Positions 1 through 7,684 of a DNA stretch of 20,027 bases are shown one piece after another (position 1 is the first letter of the stretch; every line of letters starts with the position of its first letter). The position numbers were made by a program, and so were the translations under genes. Origin of the DNA: Chitinispirillaceae bacterium (GTDB lineage: Bacteria; Fibrobacterota; Chitinivibrionia; Chitinivibrionales; Chitinispirillaceae); the NCBI GenBank assembly GCA_016932075.1, contig JAFGDP010000050.1, forward strand, positions 1 to 20,027, written 5' to 3'. Under the pieces are notes generated by a model. That model worked only from the letters and a program-made list of their open reading frames with translations. It made no database searches and was not told the DNA's origin.

Positions 1-18
1 AACCACCAGAGGACCCAA

Positions 19-37
19 GGTCCGTAGGACCGGCATG
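19..37 (-). repeat. REP-like hairpin element, copy 1 (inverted)
   Basis: Read on the minus strand this is CATGCCG followed by the arms GGTCC and GGACC around a TAC loop (the last G of CATGCCG opens the arm). It has the same head and hairpin layout as the copies at 59-77 and 110-128, but lies in the opposite orientation. Its arm sequence differs from the other two with the pairing kept, which suggests selection for structure. The function is unknown; it could be a REP/REPIN-type element. Confidence 0.6.
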
Positions 38-58
38 GGGCCTTATTGTTTTCGGATC

Positions 59-80
59 CATGCCGCCCCTACGGGGCTCA
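59..80 (+). repeat. REP-like hairpin element, copy 2
   Basis: CATGCCG head followed by the arms GCCCC (65-69) and GGGGC (73-77) around a TAC loop. It aligns with the copy at 110-131 as a 22-bp direct repeat 51 bp away. The arm bases that differ from the other copies change in pairs, so the hairpin is preserved. Confidence 0.6.
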
Positions 81-109
81 GGGGATCAGATTCCTCTGTC
101 TCCTACAAC

Positions 110-131
110 CATGCCGGCCCTCCGGGCCTGA
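110..131 (+). repeat. REP-like hairpin element, copy 3
   Basis: CATGCCG head followed by the arms GGCCC (116-120) and GGGCC (124-128) around a TCC loop. It is in the same orientation as the copy at 59-80. The three copies within 113 bp share the head and the loop length but vary in the stem. Confidence 0.6.
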
Positions 132-291
132 TGCGAAATATCGGTTCATTGTTTTGCATTATAAATTCCGGGAAAGATATTTGAAGTGTATCCACTTGAC
201 TGAACCAGCCGGTACCAAAAAGTTCAGGCGCACTCCTTCCACATTGAATCCGGTCGGTTAAAGGGATACCCCTCTTAGTAACAAGCATATA

Positions 292-318
292 CTTGGCGTC
301 CTTTGCGTCTTTGCGGGG
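292..318 (+). repeat. Degenerate 9-bp tandem repeat
   Basis: Three consecutive 9-mers: CTTGGCGTC, CTTTGCGTC and TTTGCGGGG. From memory, strings of this kind recur in intergenic DNA of many unrelated environmental bacteria and give rise to spurious KDAKDAK open frames. What it does is not known to me. Confidence 0.5.
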
Positions 319-452
319 CAATTTTTCGCGCATAACTTAGGTGTCAGAGAGTTCGCCAACCGCAGTGTCCCGTCATTGTCCGGGCAGTTTGACCGACAGC
401 ACGGTACAAGACCCTGCCGTGGAAACGGTTTGGAAATCGGTAACGACGCGGG

Positions 453-1685
453 CTAATTCCGTAAAAAATCGGCCGGGCTCATGCCTTCAATGACGATATC
501 ATCGATCCACAGCTCCGCGCTTTTTTTGGCAAGGAAGTTTATATCATTGACCAGGGCCGCACCCGTGCTCCAGGGAACGCTGATCGAGGTGTTCGGGATG
601 GTCGCGTCGGGTATGGTCGTTGCGGTGATGACGTATTTTTTCCAATCAGGCGTCAGTTCGACGGGAACTTCAAAAGGAAACGTGTACGTATTCGACGGGC
701 CGGTATATTTACTCGTGAATTGAAGGTAAACGGTGCCGGTACCTTTTGCCATGAACGTGATCGCGATCATCTTTCGCAGGTCAAACCACGATCTTCCCAG
801 AGCGCCGGAATCGTTGGATTCGCTTATGTCCGCGCCCACGAGAGCATACGGTGCCCAGAAAAGCGAGTCGATCTGGTAAATGATATGCAAGCTGCCTCCG
901 GCATAAGCGCTTGCCGTGGTATCGATATCGCCGGCCAGGCCGAGCCCTGAGACCGGCAGAATCCTGCTCATACCGCCGCCTCCACTGTCGGTATAGGAGA
1001 ACCACCACCCTCCCCCAAGCAGCAAAGAGAGGTTGTTGGTGCTGTCGAGGCGGTTGAAATCCTCGAAAACGGTTGACGACGCATTGTCCAGCACGAGCGT
1101 GTCTCCGCTATTTTGTTCGCTGAAAAGGAATTCGCCGGGAATACCGTTGCCGTGCTCGATTCTAAAGAGCTGTGCGCCGGAGGGGAGGAGCAGGGAGAAC
1201 GTACCGTCGGCTGCTACATCCGTTGATTTGTCCATTCCCATTACCAGGAGACGCGAACCGGCCGCAGGCGATCCGTTTCTGAGCACTTTTCCGGAAAATG
1301 CCTCACGGGCGTGGATCTCGATTGCACCGAGATCGATCGCGCTGCCGTTCTCCGGAATGAAAAACCGTTTTACGGCACTCAGGGAATCGGTATCGTATAA
1401 CTCCAGGAGATAATAATCCGGAACGATTTTTTCGAGCGTAAACGCTCCGTCCGCGCTGGTAATCGTCCTTTTCTGTTCGAGAGGGGTTACGGAAAAAGGA
1501 ATATAGTGCTGTTTGCGCAGCACGGCCGAAACATTGGCTGCCGGAACATTACCGGGAAGCAGCGCAACACCGGATACTTTGGCTTCTCCGGCATCGGTTC
1601 CGGTGCCGTTCCCGGACAAGGGCAGGTTTTGACACCCGGTCAGAATGAATACCGTCAGGGTAAATAGTATCCGTCGGAAAATCAT
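453..1685 (-). CDS. Lipoprotein 1: carboxypeptidase-regulatory-like domains plus C-terminal CBM-like domain
   Basis: Predicted 410-residue lipoprotein. The start at 1685 is chosen because it gives a clean signal peptide ending in the lipobox LTGC (Cys18), has an AAGG ribosome site just upstream, and overlaps the regulator stop by ATGA. Residues about 35-120 and 125-190 look like two carboxypeptidase-regulatory-like beta-sandwiches (patterns such as GxVLxNGxPAAGxxL and DGTFSL). The region from about 215 to 405 begins with FEDFNR and ends with LWIDDIVIEG, typical of a CBM11-like or galactose-binding-like jelly roll. It therefore probably sits on a membrane surface and binds a glycan. It is the translationally coupled partner of regulator 1. 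Unlike lipoproteins 2 and 3 it has no DUF2341/LamG part. No glycosidase follows within the window. The lipoprotein call is firm; the ligand is unknown. Confidence 0.82.
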   Translation of the reverse strand: MIFRRILFTLTVFILTGCQNLPLSGNGTGTDAGEAKVSGVALLPGNVPAANVSAVLRKQHYIPFSVTPLEQKRTITSADGAFTLEKIVPDYYLLELYDTDSLSAVKRFFIPENGSAIDLGAIEIHAREAFSGKVLRNGSPAAGSRLLVMGMDKSTDVAADGTFSLLLPSGAQLFRIEHGNGIPGEFLFSEQNSGDTLVLDNASSTVFEDFNRLDSTNNLSLLLGGGWWFSYTDSGGGGMSRILPVSGLGLAGDIDTTASAYAGGSLHIIYQIDSLFWAPYALVGADISESNDSGALGRSWFDLRKMIAITFMAKGTGTVYLQFTSKYTGPSNTYTFPFEVPVELTPDWKKYVITATTIPDATIPNTSISVPWSTGAALVNDINFLAKKSAELWIDDIVIEGMSPADFLRN

Positions 1686-2527
1686 AGCACCTTCTTTTTC
1701 ACCCTGGCACGGGGAACCAGCTGAAATCCGGCCCTGCACACCATGGTAGGCGCCCTATCCTCGCGCGCCAACGCAAGCAGCCGTTTACGCAACTCCTGGA
1801 TTTCCACCCTCATTTTCTCAAACGTGTCCTTTGAAACGCTCATGGTGACCGAAGAGATACTGCGATCTGAAAACGGACAGTTTTCAAATGCGTCGATATC
1901 GAGCTCGAGATTTTTTTTATGAAATCGGCTGAGTATGGTGGAATGCACGCTCGGTGGCGTTGCAACGATCGGTTCGGACGGCTCATACCCGCGGCGATCC
2001 TCACGCAGCGTGATGAAACCGTGCTTTTTAAGAAACGCGACAGCGCCTTTGGCCTGTTCGGGCTTTATGGGCGGAACGAGCATCCGGCCCAGCGCCTTGT
2101 AATCGTTTTTGAAGTCGACGAGCGCCACAAGATCCCGGATTACCGGATAGTACCATTTTTCGAAATAACGCAGTTTTTTGTCCTGAAGCGCGTACGGCGT
2201 TCTCGCGGAACGGATTTTCAGCAAATCCTTGAGAATCAGGTCCCTTTTATCCACGTTTTTTTCATTGCCGAATTTAACGAGAAGCGCGAAATAGCGCGCT
2301 TCAGACGTATTATGCCTGATCGCTTCTGAAAAATTGGCAACATATTTCGGCGAAAGTTTCCTTTGTTTTTTTAAAACACGCAGCAGGTATGTTGAACCTG
2401 GAATTCGCGCGTCTGACAGAAATTTCCGGTGAGAGTACGCTGGATCGGCCTTTTTAAAATAGCCGAATATATCATTGAGGTATTCGCGATAATCAAAATA
2501 GTTATAGATGACCGGTTTTATATCCAT
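1682..2527 (-). CDS. Regulator 1: TIGR02147/DUF4423 family protein
   Basis: 281-residue protein without signal or membrane segments, so cytoplasmic. The N-terminus carries the YFDYREYLND motif shared with the two other copies in the window. Residues about 30-80 (SHRKFLSDARIPGSTYLLRV and following) have the spacing of an XRE-like helix-turn-helix. The rest is the DUF4423 region, ending in the family-typical FQLVPR near the C-terminus. The family is uncharacterised as far as I know; a DNA-binding transcription regulator is the likeliest role. The start at 2527 has a TAAGG sequence about 8 bases upstream and matches the family N-terminus. It is divergent from regulator 2 across 338 bp, and its stop overlaps the start of lipoprotein 1 by ATGA. 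Confidence 0.85.
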   Translation of the reverse strand: MDIKPVIYNYFDYREYLNDIFGYFKKADPAYSHRKFLSDARIPGSTYLLRVLKKQRKLSPKYVANFSEAIRHNTSEARYFALLVKFGNEKNVDKRDLILKDLLKIRSARTPYALQDKKLRYFEKWYYPVIRDLVALVDFKNDYKALGRMLVPPIKPEQAKGAVAFLKKHGFITLREDRRGYEPSEPIVATPPSVHSTILSRFHKKNLELDIDAFENCPFSDRSISSVTMSVSKDTFEKMRVEIQELRKRLLALAREDRAPTMVCRAGFQLVPRARVKKKVL

Positions 2528-2865
2528 CGGGAAACCTTACAAGTGATTGTTGGGCGACGGCATGAAAAAAAATACAATATTCAATATATTTTGGCAACAG
2601 TGAGAAAGGCAGATTTCACTTACTGGATACTGGCACCCTGCCCCGGACCGCTATCCGGGGACGGTATGACATTTCAAAACGGTCAATTCTGAAAAGAAGC
2701 TATTAGTATACGCCATCTTTATCAATTAGAATTCATTGATCAATCATTTATTTAATATCAATAACTTATATGATATTCCGTATACACTTCGTATACACAT
2801 TATTCAATTTCCCGTTCTTTCGCCCGGCAAAAATCCTTTTTTTTGGTTATATTTTTCATTACCTC
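2528..2865. promoter_or_regulatory. Divergent AT-rich control region between regulators 1 and 2
   Basis: This 338-bp gap must hold promoters for both divergent operons. The part 2701-2820 is about 25% GC, far below the flanking genes. It contains a perfect 7-bp hairpin (CCCCGGA at 2641-2647 with TCCGGGG at 2654-2660), a lone GTATAC at 2706-2711, nested inverted repeats around ATTGATCAAT (2735-2744), and the double GTATAC site at 2780-2796. Exact promoter boxes cannot be fixed by eye. Confidence 0.6.
2779..2799 (+). promoter_or_regulatory. Candidate operator: double GTATAC site upstream of regulator 2
   Basis: Two palindromic GTATAC cores (2780-2785 and 2791-2796) are separated by 5 bp, so the centres are 11 bp apart, about one helical turn. 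The 9-mer CGTATACAC is repeated exactly. It lies 67 bp before the chosen start of regulator 2, a plausible autoregulatory position. A near copy occurs at 10071-10091. That it binds regulator 2 is inference. Confidence 0.55.
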
Positions 2866-3717
2866 ATGAACCCGGTATTTTCCTATATCGACTACCGTTT
2901 GTTCCTCAAGGACTATTACAAGGAGCAGAAAAAACACTCCAGGTTTTTTTCCTACCGCTATTTTTCGCAAAAAGCGGGCATCAATTCTCCCAGTTTTCTC
3001 AAGCAGGTCATTGAATCCAAGCGCAACCTGACAACGCTTACCATTGACAAATTCATCACGGCCCTGAAATTAAACGAAAAAGAGGGCCTGTTTTTCCGGC
3101 ACCTGGTCCTCTTCAACCAGGCAAAGTCGGTTCAGGAAAAACAGGAGCATTATGCGGTCATGGTCTCGATGATGCACACGGTAAAGGAACAGCGGCTGAC
3201 CGCGCTGCAGCATGAATACTACAACCACTGGTTCGTACCGGTGGTCCGCGAACTGGTGAGCCTGCATGATTTCAACGGTGATTACAGGAAGCTGGCCGCA
3301 ACCGTAACACCGTCCATCAGCGTTCGTGAGGCGCGGTTTGCGGTCAAACTCCTGAAAAAACTCGGCATGATCGAACAGTTGCCTGGCGGAGCCTACCGCC
3401 AGACCGATGCCGCGATCATCTCCGACAGCAGCGTGGCGCGCATGGCGGTGCGCTCGTTCAACCGCGAAATGTTGAGGAAAGCGGAAGCGGCATTGGACAC
3501 TACGCCGGTCGAGGAGCGGCAGATATACGGCGTAACGGTTGGCATCTCAAAAGAGTGCTATAATGTCCTGGCAACCGAGATGGCCGCGTTCCGCGACCGG
3601 GTGGTGGCTATTGTGAACCGTGATACCGGCTCGAGCCGCGTGTACCAGATGCATCTGCAGCTGTTTCCACTAAGCAGGCATGTTGAACCGGGAGAACAAG
3701 CCGAGGTGCAGCCATGA
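2866..3717 (+). CDS. Regulator 2: TIGR02147/DUF4423 family protein
   Basis: 283-residue cytoplasmic protein, paralogous to regulators 1 and 3. The open frame extends upstream to 2770, but I chose ATG 2866. The resulting N-terminus (MNPVFSYIDYRLFLKDYY) aligns with those of the paralogues, and the extension would run through the operator-like site. Residues about 28-80 (FSYRYFSQKAGINSPSF onwards) look like an XRE-type helix-turn-helix; the remainder is DUF4423, ending VYQMHLQLFPLSR as in regulator 3. No clear Shine-Dalgarno sequence precedes it, in contrast to the strong one before its partner. It heads a likely operon with lipoprotein 2 and GH127. A transcription regulator of that operon is the likely role, by inference. 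Confidence 0.85.
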   Translation: MNPVFSYIDYRLFLKDYYKEQKKHSRFFSYRYFSQKAGINSPSFLKQVIESKRNLTTLTIDKFITALKLNEKEGLFFRHLVLFNQAKSVQEKQEHYAVMVSMMHTVKEQRLTALQHEYYNHWFVPVVRELVSLHDFNGDYRKLAATVTPSISVREARFAVKLLKKLGMIEQLPGGAYRQTDAAIISDSSVARMAVRSFNREMLRKAEAALDTTPVEERQIYGVTVGISKECYNVLATEMAAFRDRVVAIVNRDTGSSRVYQMHLQLFPLSRHVEPGEQAEVQP

Positions 3718-5384
3718 AGAGGCATCAATGCACCCTGCTCTGTCTCGCCCTGTCAGCCGCAAGCCTTTTTTATTGCACCAACCTCGATGTGGCCGGCGGT
3801 TCCAGTTCCACGGACAACGGCAGGATTCTCGGCATGATCTGCCTGGAAAACGGCCTGCCCGCGCCGAACACGCAGGTCACCCTGCGGCCGGCCGACTTTG
3901 ATCCGTATCAGGAGGTCAATTCGCCCCGTATCGACACCACGGGCGCAGCGGGCGATTATGAATTCACCAGACTTGCTCCGGGCGTTTATACCATGGAAGC
4001 TGTTGCCATCGATACCCGGACCCGCGCACTCGTGAGCCCGGTCACGGTGGATTCATCCACCGCCTACGCCCCGGTGGCGTCGCTCGCACGGCCCGGTGCG
4101 CTCAGGATTCAGGTTCACACCGGCTCAGCTTCTGCAGCACGGTATGTGTACATTCCCGGCACCTCTCGTTTCGCCATGGTGAGCAACGGGTCTGGATTCA
4201 TCGATTCAGTGCCTGCGGGAACCATTCCGGCGGTCTGTTATATCAACATGGCTGATCCGGCCGCGATCCATACTGTCAAGACCGACTTCACGCTTGATGC
4301 CGGAGCCACCAGAGTGATCGCGGATTACTCTGCGTGGAACCATTCGAAACGGCTCTTTCTCAATACGAGCATAAACGGCGCCGATGTGTCGGGGATGGTG
4401 CTTGATTTTCCGGTCCTGGTAAGATTGTCAGGCGCCAATTTCGATTTCGGCCAGACCAATGGAAACGGCAGCGATCTCCGCTTTAAAAAACCGGACGACA
4501 GCCCGCTTGCCTTTGAAATCGAACGGTGGGACCCGGCCGTCCGGAAGGCGGAAATCTGGGTAAGGGTCGATACGGTGTATGGTAATGACAACCAGCAATC
4601 CTTTGCCATGTACTGGGGCAATGCGGCGGCAGCGTCGGCATCGAATAGCGCAGTGGTCTTTGATACGGCCGCGGGATTCGAGGGCGTCTGGCATCTTTCC
4701 GGAACCGGCACGGCAACGGCTCATGACGCCACGGCGAACAACTATCACGGTACTCCCTATAACATGACCGTTACCTCGGCTGTTGAAGGCGCGGTCGGCA
4801 CGGCGCTCGTTTTCAACGGTTCGTCAAGCTACATTGCCATGCAGAACACGGCCGCGGGCCAGCTGGACTTTCCGGAAGACGGCGTCTATTCGATGTCGCT
4901 CTGGGCGTATACGGACACGATTGACACGATCTGGCACGCGATCGCGGGCAAAGGCCACGAGCAGTACTACATGCAGCTTAAATGCTTCGGCAACAACCGC
5001 GCCACCTGGGAGTTCGTCGAGTTTCAGAACAACCGGGGCTGGGAATACACCGAGGATTCGGTACCGCCCTCACCCGGCGCACGGCAGTGGCTTCATCTTG
5101 TGGGCGTACGGTCGGGAACCAGCCAGCGTCTCTACATCAACGGTGAAAAAGTCATCGATACTGCCTCGCTCATGGAGGGAGTTTACGCGCGCAACACCGG
5201 TGACAACTTTACCATTGGCAGGTACGGGCGGCCGGTTCAAATACCCTACTATCAGGGCTGGTCCTATTTCAAAGGCAGGATCGACGAAGTGCGCGTGTCG
5301 CGCGGGGCGCTGAGTGCAGACTGGATCAAATTGTGCTATATGAACCAGAAACCTGATGACGCACTGATTGTATTCGGGCAATAA
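3714..5384 (+). CDS. Lipoprotein 2: carboxypeptidase-regulatory-like, DUF2341 and LamG domains
   Basis: 556 residues. A hydrophobic signal ends at Cys21 in SLFYC, a slightly unorthodox lipobox with Tyr at -1, followed by a GGSSS linker. Residues about 35-110 form a carboxypeptidase-regulatory-like sandwich (GDYEFTRLAPGVYTMEAVA). Residues about 215-310 match DUF2341 (FPVLVRL, DLRF, MYWGN). Residues about 320-545 are a LamG/concanavalin-like domain (GVWHLSG, LVFNGSSSYI, LYINGEKV, GRIDEVRVSRGALSADWIKL). The protein is probably a surface glycan-binding lipoprotein. Its start overlaps the regulator 2 stop by ATGA, with GAGGTG 6 bases upstream, implying translational coupling. GH127 begins 45 bp after its stop. 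It is closely similar to lipoprotein 3 over its whole length. Confidence 0.85.
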   Translation: MKRHQCTLLCLALSAASLFYCTNLDVAGGSSSTDNGRILGMICLENGLPAPNTQVTLRPADFDPYQEVNSPRIDTTGAAGDYEFTRLAPGVYTMEAVAIDTRTRALVSPVTVDSSTAYAPVASLARPGALRIQVHTGSASAARYVYIPGTSRFAMVSNGSGFIDSVPAGTIPAVCYINMADPAAIHTVKTDFTLDAGATRVIADYSAWNHSKRLFLNTSINGADVSGMVLDFPVLVRLSGANFDFGQTNGNGSDLRFKKPDDSPLAFEIERWDPAVRKAEIWVRVDTVYGNDNQQSFAMYWGNAAAASASNSAVVFDTAAGFEGVWHLSGTGTATAHDATANNYHGTPYNMTVTSAVEGAVGTALVFNGSSSYIAMQNTAAGQLDFPEDGVYSMSLWAYTDTIDTIWHAIAGKGHEQYYMQLKCFGNNRATWEFVEFQNNRGWEYTEDSVPPSPGARQWLHLVGVRSGTSQRLYINGEKVIDTASLMEGVYARNTGDNFTIGRYGRPVQIPYYQGWSYFKGRIDEVRVSRGALSADWIKLCYMNQKPDDALIVFGQ

Positions 5385-5429
5385 CGATGTTGCATTTACT
5401 ACTTATATTGTAACGAAAAGGCGGTGGTT

Positions 5430-7634
5430 ATGATTAAGCGATGTTTCGCAGTATCCTTATGTATCTCGGTGTTCACATGGTGTACGGTCCTGGCACAGGA
5501 AAAGCTTTATTCCAACGAGTTTCCGCTCGGTGACGTTACCCTGCTCGAGGGTCCGTTCAAACATGCTCAGGATCTGAATATTACGCATCTCCTCAGGTAT
5601 ACGGTCGGCCGCCTGCTGGCCAGCTATCGGATCGAAGCGGGACTGTCGACCCAGGGATTTCGGGACTATGAAAACTGGGACGGGCTGAACGGACATATCG
5701 GCGGGCATTACGTTTCGGCCCTGGCAATGCTGTATGCTGCCACCGGTAATGCAGAGTGCAAAACGCGCATGGATTTCATGGTTGAGGAGCTGAAGAAGTG
5801 TCAGGATGAAAACGGAAAAGATGCCGACTTTGTCGGATATGTTAGTGGGATCCCAAACGGCAAGGCATTATGGCGAAGTTATAAGACCGGCAATTTCTCA
5901 AGTTATTCCAGCGCATGGGTGCCCTGGTACAACATCCACAAAATGTATGCCGGATTACGGGATGCATGGGTCTACGGCGGCAATGAAACGGCTAAAACCA
6001 TGTTCATTACATTATGCGACTGGGGTATCGCAATCAATTCCGGATTAAGTGACGCCCAACTGCAAACCGTGTTCGGTTACGGAATAAAAGAACAGGGTGG
6101 CATCAATGAGATGTATGCGGATGCGTACTATCTGACAAAAGACAGAAAGTATCTGGACTTCGCCAAACGGTTTTCACACAAGTGGCTTTTGGATCCCATG
6201 GCCTCGGGGACTGACATGCTGGACAACAATCATGCAAATGCACAGGTTGCCAAGGTGGTTGGATTTCAACGGATCGGCGAAGTGGCCAATGACGACTACT
6301 ATCATCGAGCGGCGGATTTTTTCTGGAAAACGGTTACCACCAACAGAAGCATTGCTATCGGCGGAAACAGTGAGGACGAATATTTCAAGAGTTCAAACGC
6401 CTGGATGGAATACATTAACGACAGAAACGGCGTGGAAACATGCAATTCGTACAACATGCTGAAGCTCACCGAAGGGCTTTTCCGCCAGAACCCGGACGCG
6501 AAATATGCCGATTTTTACGAACTCGCCCTGTTCAACCATGTCCTTTCCACGCAGCACCCCACGCATGGCGGGTATGTCTATTTTACGCCGACCCATCCGC
6601 GTCATTACCGCGTCTATTCCGCCCCCGATGTCGCCATGTGGTGCTGTGTAGGATCCGGCATGGAAAATCACTGCAAATACGGCCAGTTCATTTTCACGCA
6701 CGCGAACGACTCGCTTTTCGTCAACCTTTTTATCGCTTCGGAATTGGATTGGCGGGCAAAAGGGGTCACCATAAGGCAGGAGACCGAATTCCCGGATGAA
6801 GAACGGACCGTATTGACCATTAGCGCAACCGCGTCGACGGCGTTCAAACTGTTTATCCGCCACCCCTCCTGGGCGCTTAGAGGGGAGATGAAAGTCATTG
6901 TCGGCGGCGATACGCTGGGGCTGCAATCGCAACCGACCTCCTATATCGAAGTGAACAGGACCTGGACCAGCGGCGACGCGGTCACCGTGCTTCTGCCCAT
7001 GCACGTTGCTTTTGAACGACTCCAAAACGTTCCGGCGTGGGTGTCCCTTAAGCGGGGCCCTGTCGTACTGGGAGCAAAAACAAGCACCAGCACCGCTGAC
7101 ATGCCCGGCCTCATCGCAGGTGACGCCCGTTTTGGTCACTCGCCCAGCGGCACGCTCATGGAACCCACTACCGCGCCCAAGCTGCGGCTGAACACCTATA
7201 ACCTGGACTCCTATTTCCAGCCCGTTGCCGGCAAACCGTTTACCTACACGGCACCGTCGATTTTTCAAAACAGCGCTGATGCGGGCCTGGTGCTGGAGCC
7301 GTTCTTCCGTATCCATGACGCGCGATACATGATGTACTGGAACGCAACGATTTACACCGACACAAGGGATATGCGGCAGCAGAAAGCGCCTGTTGGTCCT
7401 GGCATCCGCCAAACAAAAGGAGCGCTGCATGTTACCTTCACTGCTGCAGATCCTTCGCGGCACCTGTTCCTCTACACCCTTGCCGGGAAAAGGATGGTCG
7501 ATCTCCCCGCTCCTTCCCAAACATTTTCCCTGGACTATTCCAAGCATGGAATCAGGGTGAAAAACGGGATGTATGCGGTGCAGGTGGTATCAAAGGAGAA
7601 TCATTTTTCCAAAGCGGTGTATATTACCAATTGA
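5430..7634 (+). CDS. GH127 beta-L-arabinofuranosidase, secreted
   Basis: 734 residues from ATG 5430; the in-frame GTG at 5424 is rejected because the AAGG at 5418-5421 would be too close to it. An N-terminal signal ends near VLAQ. The body matches the GH127 (DUF1680) alpha/alpha-barrel: NWDGLNGHIGGHYVSALAMLYAA early on, and the metal and catalytic cysteine motifs VETCNSYNM (E336, C338) and WCCVGSGMENH (C405, C406). By comparison with the characterised family member HypBA1, one of C405/C406 should be the nucleophile and E317 the acid/base. A beta-sandwich follows, and the last 70 residues (HLFLYTLAGKRMVDLP onwards) resemble a type IX secretion sorting tail. It probably removes beta-linked L-arabinofuranose from plant or algal glycans outside the cell. 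Likely co-transcribed with regulator 2 and lipoprotein 2. Confidence 0.88.
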   Translation: MIKRCFAVSLCISVFTWCTVLAQEKLYSNEFPLGDVTLLEGPFKHAQDLNITHLLRYTVGRLLASYRIEAGLSTQGFRDYENWDGLNGHIGGHYVSALAMLYAATGNAECKTRMDFMVEELKKCQDENGKDADFVGYVSGIPNGKALWRSYKTGNFSSYSSAWVPWYNIHKMYAGLRDAWVYGGNETAKTMFITLCDWGIAINSGLSDAQLQTVFGYGIKEQGGINEMYADAYYLTKDRKYLDFAKRFSHKWLLDPMASGTDMLDNNHANAQVAKVVGFQRIGEVANDDYYHRAADFFWKTVTTNRSIAIGGNSEDEYFKSSNAWMEYINDRNGVETCNSYNMLKLTEGLFRQNPDAKYADFYELALFNHVLSTQHPTHGGYVYFTPTHPRHYRVYSAPDVAMWCCVGSGMENHCKYGQFIFTHANDSLFVNLFIASELDWRAKGVTIRQETEFPDEERTVLTISATASTAFKLFIRHPSWALRGEMKVIVGGDTLGLQSQPTSYIEVNRTWTSGDAVTVLLPMHVAFERLQNVPAWVSLKRGPVVLGAKTSTSTADMPGLIAGDARFGHSPSGTLMEPTTAPKLRLNTYNLDSYFQPVAGKPFTYTAPSIFQNSADAGLVLEPFFRIHDARYMMYWNATIYTDTRDMRQQKAPVGPGIRQTKGALHVTFTAADPSRHLFLYTLAGKRMVDLPAPSQTFSLDYSKHGIRVKNGMYAVQVVSKENHFSKAVYITN

Positions 7635-7684
7635 CAGGTATTCCTGGCCGATAACCGTATGAGGCTGGAGAGACCGTAGAGATC

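Larger units (their letters stand above)
1..452. other. Non-coding edge region with repeats, no gene supported
   Basis: No convincing gene lies here. The short open frames lack homologous features, and one minus-strand frame (103-333) encodes a KDAKDAK string that is only the translation of the 9-bp repeat at 292-318. The stretch holds three hairpin repeats (19-37, 59-77, 110-128) and the tandem repeat, so it reads as a repeat-bearing intergenic region downstream of lipoprotein 1. I see no strong terminator for the minus-strand gene ending at 453. Confidence 0.6.

Noticed and set aside
19..131. Possible CRISPR array
   Set aside because: The three units are hairpins of about 20 bp in mixed orientation with unequal spacing, and no cas gene is present.
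103..333. 76-codon minus-strand frame beginning MREKLPRKDAKDAK
   Set aside because: The KDAKDAK string is the translation of the 9-bp tandem repeat; no homologous domain or ribosome site supports a gene.
2641..2660. CCCCGGA/TCCGGGG hairpin as a terminator
   Set aside because: No U-tract follows on either strand and no gene ends nearby; kept only as a structure within the divergent region.
2770..2865. Upstream extension of regulator 2
   Set aside because: The extra residues are hydrophobic with no match to the paralogues and would overlap the operator-like double GTATAC site; ATG 2866 restores the family N-terminus.
4905..4911. Additional GTATAC hexamers inside genes (for example near 4905, 5597, 17608 and 19173)
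   Set aside because: They are single, inside coding sequence, and their number is about what chance predicts in 20 kb.
6393..7547. 384-codon minus-strand open frame
   Set aside because: It lies wholly opposite the well-supported GH127 gene, has no signal or domain, and is rich in Arg and Cys as expected for an antisense shadow.
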